IMG/VR virus record: IMGVR_UViG_3300025632_000110
Coordinates: 1 to 20,065 of that record
Direction: 5' to 3' (one strand)
DNA: 20,065 nt
Origin: a virus
Shown here: piece by piece, positions 15,474 to 20,065 of the stretch
Position numbering within the stretch: position 1 is the stretch's first letter
Layout of the letters: every line of letters begins with the position of its first letter
Position numbers and translations under genes: made by a program
The notes under the pieces: generated by a model
What the model was told of the DNA's origin: nothing
Databases searched by the model: none
What the model saw: the letters and a program-made list of their open reading frames with translations, nothing else

Positions 15474-15989
15474 ATGGATCGAGAAGTCTTGCTCCTGAAC
15501 GCTTCTGAGGAAGTATTAAACGTGATCGATTGGAAAAAAGCAGTAGCCCTTTTAGAATCTGGGAAAGCAATAAAACCTTATTTCTTTTCTAAGATTTATA
15601 AAATTAAAACATCGAAGGGAACATATCCGCTTCCTGCGGCTCTCATGTTGATTCGATATGTTATGACACCACATCAATCACACCTACCTACAAGAAGAAA
15701 TATTTTCAAGAGGGATGACTGGACTTGCCAGTATTGTGGTTTAAAATCTAAGAACAAAAAGACACTCACCATTGATCACGTTATGCCTAGATCAAGAGGA
15801 GGCGATTCTTCTTGGACAAATCTAACGACTGCTTGTGCTTCTTGTAATTCAAAGAAGGGAAATCGCAAACCCAAAGAATGTAACATGCCCCTGATAAACA
15901 AACCAAGAAAACCAAAGCATCTAGAGATGCAGTTGGCTGAAATACAAGAAGAGTTGCTTCGTGTCTGGGAACGATGGATACCAACCTAA
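15474..15989 (+). CDS. Stand-alone HNH endonuclease
   Basis: An HNH-family nuclease of 171 residues. The N-terminal part (VLLLNASEEVLNVIDWKKAV, residues 5-24) is the extension typical of bacterial-type HNH proteins. The nuclease domain has a zinc knuckle CQYCG (Cys85, Cys88), the DH pair in TIDHVMPRSRGGDSSWTNL (Asp101, His102, Asn116) and a second knuckle CASCNSKKGNR (Cys121, Cys124, Asn125). All key residues are present, so it is likely active. TTGGAGACC just upstream gives a GGAG ribosome-binding site. It lies between the Sm-like gene and gene 55, two genes of the conserved block, consistent with a free-standing homing-type insertion. No split neighbour gene or intron is visible. It could also be a phage-resident nuclease with a DNA-processing role. 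Confidence 0.9.
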   Translation: MDREVLLLNASEEVLNVIDWKKAVALLESGKAIKPYFFSKIYKIKTSKGTYPLPAALMLIRYVMTPHQSHLPTRRNIFKRDDWTCQYCGLKSKNKKTLTIDHVMPRSRGGDSSWTNLTTACASCNSKKGNRKPKECNMPLINKPRKPKHLEMQLAEIQEELLRVWERWIPT

Positions 15990-16014
15990 CTGTATCCGGT
16001 ATCCGGAGGTATCC
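15976..16014 (+). repeat. GTATCC repeat cluster at the HNH gene end
   Basis: Three direct copies of GTATCC lie at 15992, 15999 and 16009. One inverted copy, GGATACC (15976-15982), lies in the last HNH codons. The arms GGATACC and GGTATCC (15998-16004 or 16008-16014) can form alternative 7-bp stems, and TCCGG/CCGGA (15995-16007) a small competing one. CCCTTTTCCTC follows the last copy. It might be a weak terminator or a protein-binding array. No function is proved. Confidence 0.45.
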
Positions 16015-16023
16015 CTTTTCCTC

Positions 16024-16035
16024 TCGACAAGTCGA
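16024..16035 (+). repeat. Short inverted repeat TCGAC/GTCGA
   Basis: A perfect 5-bp inverted repeat (TCGAC-AA-GTCGA) in the 132-base spacer before gene 55. The loop is too short for a stable RNA hairpin, so if functional it is more likely a DNA-level palindrome. It is the second of three inverted-repeat elements in this spacer. Confidence 0.35.
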
Positions 16036-16057
16036 ATTATATGGGGGTTTGGAAAAC

Positions 16058-16087
16058 TGTCAAGGAAAAACTTGACAATAATTTTTT
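16058..16087 (+). promoter_or_regulatory. Inverted repeat with T-run: operator or terminator
   Basis: The arms TGTCAAG (16058-16064) and CTTGACA (16071-16077) are a perfect 7-bp inverted repeat around GAAAAA. After ATAA comes a run of six T (16082-16087). The right arm contains the TTGACA -35 hexamer of the gene 55 promoter. Read as RNA it resembles a weak intrinsic terminator ending the uvsW-HNH transcript. Read as DNA it could be an operator over the -35 box. Both could be true. Confidence 0.55.
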
Positions 16088-16101
16088 AGAGGGTATATTA
16101 T
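16072..16101 (+). promoter_or_regulatory. Sigma-70-type promoter for genes 55-47-46
   Basis: A consensus -35 hexamer TTGACA (16072-16077) is followed after 18 bases by TATTAT (16096-16101), or after 16 bases by TATATT (16094-16099). This is the best host-type promoter in the window and lies 20 bases before the gene 55 ATG. It fits pre-late expression of the late sigma factor, as known in T4, with genes 47 and 46 downstream in the same unit. Transcription starting near 16108 would leave a very short leader. Confidence 0.75.
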
Positions 16102-16121
16102 GACAAAAGGAAGTGATTCAC

Positions 16122-16694
16122 ATGGTTAAGAAGAAAAGCACAAATCATTATATCGATAACAAATTGTTTTTCGAGAAGATGTCCGAATGGAAAGAGAAAG
16201 TAGTCCTTGCCGAAAGTAACGGAGATCCCAAACCTCCCATTACAGAGTATATCGGTGAGTGCTTTATCAAGATCGCAACCAATCTTGCGATGAAGCCTAA
16301 CTTCATGAACTACTCCTTCGTCGATGAAATGATCGGCGATGCGATTGAGAATTGTATTCTATATGCACACAATTTCAATCCCGAGAAGTCGAAGAATCCT
16401 TTCTCATATTTCACTCAAATTATTTACTATGCCTTTCTCAGACGTATCGAGAAAGAAAAGAAGCAGTCATACGTTAAGTTCAAGATGATTGAAGAAGGTG
16501 ATCACGCTGGTCATATCCACAAGTGGTTCAAGGAGAATTACTTTGATAAGAATCCAAATGATGCAATGAAAGAGTTCTTTCAGTTAAATGATAATGACTT
16601 GAAGAAGTTTGAGCCTAAAAAGAGTAAGAAGAAAAATCAAGCCGGCTTGACTTCATGTTTTGAGGATGTAAATGAAGATAGCAATAATAAATGA
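16122..16694 (+). CDS. 55: Late transcription sigma factor gp55
   Basis: T4 gp55-type sigma factor, which binds host RNA polymerase core and recognises the TATAAATA late boxes. It has 190 residues from ATG 16122 (T4: 185). A GTG at 16113 would add three residues, but GGAAG (16109-16113) is spaced correctly for the ATG, so the ATG is preferred. The pattern matches T4 throughout: NHYIDNKLFFEKMSEWK near the start, EYIGECFIKIATNLAMKPNF, MNYSFVDEMIGDAIENCI, HNFNPEKSKNPFSYFTQI and IYYAFLRRIEKEKK (sigma region 2-like core). The C-terminus has a Lys-rich stretch (EPKKSKKKNQ) and an acidic end. This end (GLTSCFEDVNED) probably holds the sliding-clamp-binding tail, as in T4. It overlaps gene 47 by 23 bases. 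Confidence 0.95.
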   Translation: MVKKKSTNHYIDNKLFFEKMSEWKEKVVLAESNGDPKPPITEYIGECFIKIATNLAMKPNFMNYSFVDEMIGDAIENCILYAHNFNPEKSKNPFSYFTQIIYYAFLRRIEKEKKQSYVKFKMIEEGDHAGHIHKWFKENYFDKNPNDAMKEFFQLNDNDLKKFEPKKSKKKNQAGLTSCFEDVNEDSNNK

Positions 16695-17727
16695 TACTCA
16701 TTGGGGCGCAAGATCAGATAGTCAAATCTTTCTAGAATACTTCACGGACTTTTTTCGTGAACAGTTCTTTCCGTATCTGAAGGAGAACAACATTAATACT
16801 GTTCTTCATCTAGGTGATCTTATGGACAGACGAAAGTTTGTCAACTTCAATACACTGAATACTGTTCGTAGTGAGTTCATGGAGCCACTGCTTCGTGAAG
16901 GCATCGTCGTTCATTGTATTCTAGGCAATCATGATACGTTCTATAAGAATACCAATGATCTTAACTCGGTTAACGAGTTGTTCGGTGATCGTTATTCAAA
17001 CTTCTTTATCTACCAACAGCCGATTGATCTAGAATTTGATGGCGTAAAAGTTGGTATGGTTCCGTGGGTAAACAGCGAGAATCGTGAGAAGACTTTAGAG
17101 TATCTAAAGAATACAAAGAGCAACATCATCTGTGGTCACTTTGAACTGAATGGGTATGAGGTGATGCGAGGACTGCCTTTTGATGGTGGTATGTCGGATG
17201 AACCTTTGCGAAGGTTCGATATGGTTCTGTCTGGACACTTCCACAGCCGTAGCGTCCAGAACAATGTTACATATCTTGGTACTCAATATCAGATTACCTT
17301 CAGTGATCTCAACGACAGAAAAGGCTTTCATGTCTTTGACACAGAGACGAGAGACTTGGAGTTTGTGGAGAACCCACGAAAGAAGTTCTTTAAGATCTCA
17401 TACGACGACAGCCAAGACTTTGACATCAGCAAGTTCCCATTCGGCGAATACAAAAACGCCTATGTCAAGTTGTTCGTTGACAATAAAACTAAACCATATT
17501 TGTTTGACAGGTTCCTTGATAATCTATATGATGTACCAGTGTCTAATGTTACGGTAGTCGAAGACTTCGGTGGCGAAGATGAAATTGAAGAGGACGTTGA
17601 TCTGTCTTTGGATACTGTTTCAATCATATCGAATGAGGTTGAAGATATGAAGGAACTGAACCAAGAGCAGAAGACAAAATTAAAACTGATGATTCGTGAT
17701 TTGTATATGGAGTCGTTGTCTGTATGA
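16672..17727 (+). CDS. 47: Recombination nuclease subunit gp47 (SbcD/Mre11-like)
   Basis: Nuclease subunit of the gp46/gp47 complex, the phage counterpart of Mre11-Rad50, which resects DNA ends for recombination and helps degrade host DNA. It has 351 residues (T4: 339). Metallophosphoesterase motifs are complete: NDTHWG (7-12), GDLMDRR (48-54), GNHD (85-88), GHFE (155-158) and GHFHSR (188-193). The remaining 150 residues form the capping and Rad50-binding region and end in an acidic stretch. It starts inside the end of gene 55 (ATG at 16672, GAGG a few bases upstream). Its stop overlaps the gene 46 start as ATGA, so the two subunits are probably made in matched amounts. Confidence 0.96.
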   Translation: MKIAIINDTHWGARSDSQIFLEYFTDFFREQFFPYLKENNINTVLHLGDLMDRRKFVNFNTLNTVRSEFMEPLLREGIVVHCILGNHDTFYKNTNDLNSVNELFGDRYSNFFIYQQPIDLEFDGVKVGMVPWVNSENREKTLEYLKNTKSNIICGHFELNGYEVMRGLPFDGGMSDEPLRRFDMVLSGHFHSRSVQNNVTYLGTQYQITFSDLNDRKGFHVFDTETRDLEFVENPRKKFFKISYDDSQDFDISKFPFGEYKNAYVKLFVDNKTKPYLFDRFLDNLYDVPVSNVTVVEDFGGEDEIEEDVDLSLDTVSIISNEVEDMKELNQEQKTKLKLMIRDLYMESLSV

Positions 17728-19445
17728 TTGAATTTAAAACTGTCCGATTTAAGAACTTCGGTTCTTTCGGAAACTATTTCACAGAAATATATCTCGACAA
17801 ATATTCTATGGTTCTAGTGTCAGGATCGAACGGTCAGGGTAAGTCTTTTGCCCTGCTTGATTCTATTACATTCGGTCTGTTTGGTAAGCCGTTTCGTAAG
17901 GTAAACATTCCTCAGTTGGTCAACAGCATCAACCAGAAGCATTGCGTGGTTGAGGTCGAGTTCTCGATTGGTAAAGATGACTACAAGGTTCGTCGTGGTC
18001 TGGCACCAAAGATCTTTGAGATCTACAAGAACGATGTAATGCTACATCAGGATGCCAAGGCGAAAGACTATCAGCGAATGCTTGAGGAGCAAATCCTGAA
18101 GATGAACTACAAGTCATTTACTCAGGTGGTGATTCTTGGTAGTTCATCATTCGTTCCTTTCATGCAGTTACCTGCCGCAGACCGCAGAGAAGTGATCGAG
18201 GACATTCTAGATATCCAGATTTTCTCCACAATGAATACACTTATGAAAAGTAAATATTCTGAAGTGAAGGAAAGTATTGGCATTATAGATCAAAAGATCG
18301 AAGTGATTGTGGAGAAGGTTTCTGTTCACAAGAAAATGATCGAGACGCTACAGAAACAAAACGAAGACAACCTCGAAGTGATCATGACCGACATCAAGAA
18401 CACAGAAGACAACATCAAAGAACTTGAATCTAAGATTGAGGTTCTACAAGTAGAGGTTGACAGCCTGTTGCTCGGTCTGAGTGAACAGGATGAAACTAAA
18501 AAGACATTCAAGGAACTGACAAAGAAGTTGAACCAGACAGAGCAGATGTTAAATCGTCTAGAAAAAGAGATGAAATTCTACACCGAGAATGACAACTGCT
18601 CGACTTGTCGTCAGCCAATCGCCGATGATCATAAGGATAAAATTTGTTCGTTGATTACAGAGGAGCAGGACGAGAAGAATAAAATTCGAGTTGAACATGA
18701 AACAAGCATTGATGCTGTGGAGAAGAAGTTAGATGAGTACACGGAAACACTCGGCCGAATCCGCGAGAAAGAAAAGGAAATTAGTAACCACAACACGACG
18801 ATCCGAGCCAACCAGAGTTACATCACGAAGAACCAGAAAGAGTATAGTAGGCTCATGTCCATCGATAAAGAGAACCTCAAAGAGAAGGACATCCTTAAGA
18901 ATCTTGCGAAGGAAGGCAAGGAACAAGTAGAGAAGCATCAAGAACTAAAAGAGGAAAAGGTTCTCGCCGAGTATGCTATGGCACTATTAAAGGACAGTGG
19001 GATCAAATCTAAGATCATCCGACACTACCTCCCAACCATGAACAAACTCATTAACAAGTATCTAACTGTTATGGATTTCTTTGCCCAGTTCAATCTAGAT
19101 GAAAACTTCAATGAAACTATCAAGTCAAGGCACCGAGATGATTTTAGTTATATGAGTTTCAGTGAAGGTGAAAAACTTAGGATCGACTTAGCAATACTAC
19201 TAACATGGCGAGAAATTGCTAGGTTGAAGAACAGTGCTAACACTAACTTACTAATTCTTGACGAGGTGTTCGATTCGTCTTTGGATTCAGGGGGTACAGA
19301 CGAGTTTATGAAACTACTTCATAACTTAGGATCCCGATGTAATGTTTATATTATTAGCCACAAGGCGGATCAGTTAGCAGATAAATTTAATAACATGATG
19401 GTATTTGATAAGAAGAATAACTTTAGTAAGTTGAAGATAGTATGA
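17724..19445 (+). CDS. 46: Recombination ATPase subunit gp46 (SbcC/Rad50-like)
   Basis: SMC-type ATPase partner of gp47, with 573 residues (T4: 560). Walker A is GSNGQGKS (34-41). Further conserved text follows at ILGSSSFVPFMQLPAADRRE (138-157). Two coiled-coil arms, about 170-285 and 310-425, flank the zinc-hook motif CSTC (292-295) in NCSTCRQPIADD. The ABC signature SFSEGEKLRIDLA is at 478-490, Walker B with the catalytic glutamate is LLILDEVF (509-516), and the His-switch text IISHKADQLADKF (543-555) closes the domain. All ATPase elements are present, so it should be functional. The stop overlaps the start of the next gene as ATGA. A/T content is high near its end. Confidence 0.97.
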   Translation: MIEFKTVRFKNFGSFGNYFTEIYLDKYSMVLVSGSNGQGKSFALLDSITFGLFGKPFRKVNIPQLVNSINQKHCVVEVEFSIGKDDYKVRRGLAPKIFEIYKNDVMLHQDAKAKDYQRMLEEQILKMNYKSFTQVVILGSSSFVPFMQLPAADRREVIEDILDIQIFSTMNTLMKSKYSEVKESIGIIDQKIEVIVEKVSVHKKMIETLQKQNEDNLEVIMTDIKNTEDNIKELESKIEVLQVEVDSLLLGLSEQDETKKTFKELTKKLNQTEQMLNRLEKEMKFYTENDNCSTCRQPIADDHKDKICSLITEEQDEKNKIRVEHETSIDAVEKKLDEYTETLGRIREKEKEISNHNTTIRANQSYITKNQKEYSRLMSIDKENLKEKDILKNLAKEGKEQVEKHQELKEEKVLAEYAMALLKDSGIKSKIIRHYLPTMNKLINKYLTVMDFFAQFNLDENFNETIKSRHRDDFSYMSFSEGEKLRIDLAILLTWREIARLKNSANTNLLILDEVFDSSLDSGGTDEFMKLLHNLGSRCNVYIISHKADQLADKFNNMMVFDKKNNFSKLKIV

Positions 19446-20065
19446 ACTTATTCACACAGACAGCAGAAGACTACTTAGAGATGATCGGTGATTGGACAGA
19501 CTCCCTCCCTGCTCCCGTTGTAGAGGAGCATGAGGGGTTCCTCGTTGTCCGTGACGATCTCGTTGGTGGTGGGTCGAAGATGCGATTCGCCGACTACCTG
19601 ATCCAGTCACAGCCTGAGATTGATGAGTGGGTGTATGGCAGTTCACCTGCCACTGGTTATGCTCAGATCTCACTTGCACATCTGTGTGGCAGGTATGACA
19701 AGAAGGCAGTGATCTTCATGGCAGATCGTGCTGTCGAAAAAAGACACGCTTATCAGTTGCAAGCAATCGAAGCAGGTGCTATAATGCACTGGATCCCAAA
19801 CGGGATGCTTAGTGTGACCGAGAAAAGGGCAAGAGATTATGTTGCAGAAGATCCAACACGCCGCAGATTGCTTCCTATTGGCTTTGACCATCCTACTGTT
19901 ATCGCTTCCATCATTCGGGTTGCTCGTAGCATGGATGTATCTCCAGATGAAGTCTGGACGGTAGGATCAAGTGGAACACTCACCAGAGGACTACAACTCG
20001 CGTGGCCACGATCCTCCTTTCACTGCGTCCGTGTGGGACATAGCGGCGAGTACGGAAAGGCTAAG
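19442..20065 (+). CDS. Probable PLP fold-type II enzyme (ACC deaminase-like), 3' end outside window
   Basis: The reading frame is open from ATG 19442 to the window end, with 208 residues visible. Its ATGA overlap with gene 46 supports a real coupled gene. The text VVRDDLVGGGSKMRFADYLI (35-54) matches the R-D-D-L...GG-N-K-x-R block of ACC deaminase/D-cysteine desulfhydrase relatives, with Lys46 at the place of the PLP-binding lysine. YGSSPATGYAQISLAHLCGR (65-84) corresponds to the substrate/phosphate loop but lacks the usual SNH. AVIFMADRA (89-97) and EAGAIMHWIP fit the next strands. VGSSGTLTRGLQLA (174-187) resembles the GSGGT phosphate-binding loop. Substrate is unknown: amino-acid metabolism or a modified-base pathway are guesses. 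GC content is clearly above that of gene 46. It is not part of the T4 core gene set as I know it. Confidence 0.68.
   Translation, partial: MNLFTQTAEDYLEMIGDWTDSLPAPVVEEHEGFLVVRDDLVGGGSKMRFADYLIQSQPEIDEWVYGSSPATGYAQISLAHLCGRYDKKAVIFMADRAVEKRHAYQLQAIEAGAIMHWIPNGMLSVTEKRARDYVAEDPTRRRLLPIGFDHPTVIASIIRVARSMDVSPDEVWTVGSSGTLTRGLQLAWPRSSFHCVRVGHSGEYGKAK

Noticed and set aside
16113-16121. GTG start for gene 55 adding three residues
   Set aside because: The purine run GGAAG overlaps this GTG and is correctly spaced for the ATG at 16122 instead.
16100-16129. Nine-codon frame overlapping the gene 55 start, a possible leader peptide
   Set aside because: The expected transcript start (near 16108) lies after its ATG, so it would not be on the mRNA.
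1-20065. tRNA genes, CRISPR arrays, insertion sequences, introns or toxin-antitoxin pairs
   Set aside because: I looked for cloverleaf-like segments, regularly spaced repeats, transposase motifs and split core genes and saw none. Tools could still find weak cases.

Overview
The window is a contiguous stretch of a tailed-phage genome from the T4-like myovirus supergroup. Every recognisable gene lies on the + strand, and the order follows the T4 late structural cluster: neck 13-14, tail completion 15, terminase 16-17, sheath 18, tube 19, portal 20, prohead core, protease 21, scaffold 22, major capsid 23. This runs straight into a recombination/transcription block: tail-tube-family gene, uvsY, uvsW, Sm-like gene, HNH, 55, 47, 46. 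Placing uvsY-uvsW-55-47-46 directly after the capsid gene, with no vertex gene 24 next to 23, resembles marine and cyanophage T4-like genomes rather than T4 itself. That comparison is from memory. The sequence shows no host-specific or photosynthesis gene, so the host is undetermined.

Region 1 (1-7132) holds the neck, tail-completion, DNA-packaging, sheath and tube genes, packed with short overlaps or gaps under about 60 bases. Gene 13 starts before the window. A T4-type late promoter box (TATAAATA) precedes gene 18. Region 2 (7169-12228) is the head-assembly module: portal, two small acidic core-type proteins in tandem, protease, scaffold and major capsid protein. Late boxes lie at 8941 and 9747, and a strong intrinsic terminator follows gene 23 at 12253-12285.

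Region 3 (12313-15461) has the tail-tube-family protein, the recombination mediator UvsY, the helicase UvsW and a protein with a probable Sm/Hfq-like N-terminal domain. The uvsW start codon lies inside a perfect 9-bp inverted repeat and has no Shine-Dalgarno sequence. A stand-alone HNH nuclease (15474-15989) sits at the border with the next unit.

Region 4 (15990-20065) opens with a 132-base spacer rich in inverted repeats, including a good sigma-70-type promoter whose -35 box lies in a 7-bp inverted repeat. It drives gene 55 (late sigma factor) and the translationally overlapping genes 47 and 46 (SbcD/SbcC-like recombination nuclease). The last gene, cut by the window end, has features of a fold-type II PLP enzyme (ACC deaminase/D-cysteine desulfhydrase type). 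It is not part of the T4 core and is abruptly more GC-rich than gene 46.

A plausible programme follows: the host-type promoter upstream of 55 makes the late sigma factor plus the recombination nuclease, and gp55 then directs transcription from the TATAAATA boxes for tail and head genes. No tRNA, rRNA, CRISPR array or insertion sequence was seen. There is no gene-free stretch longer than 300 bases.
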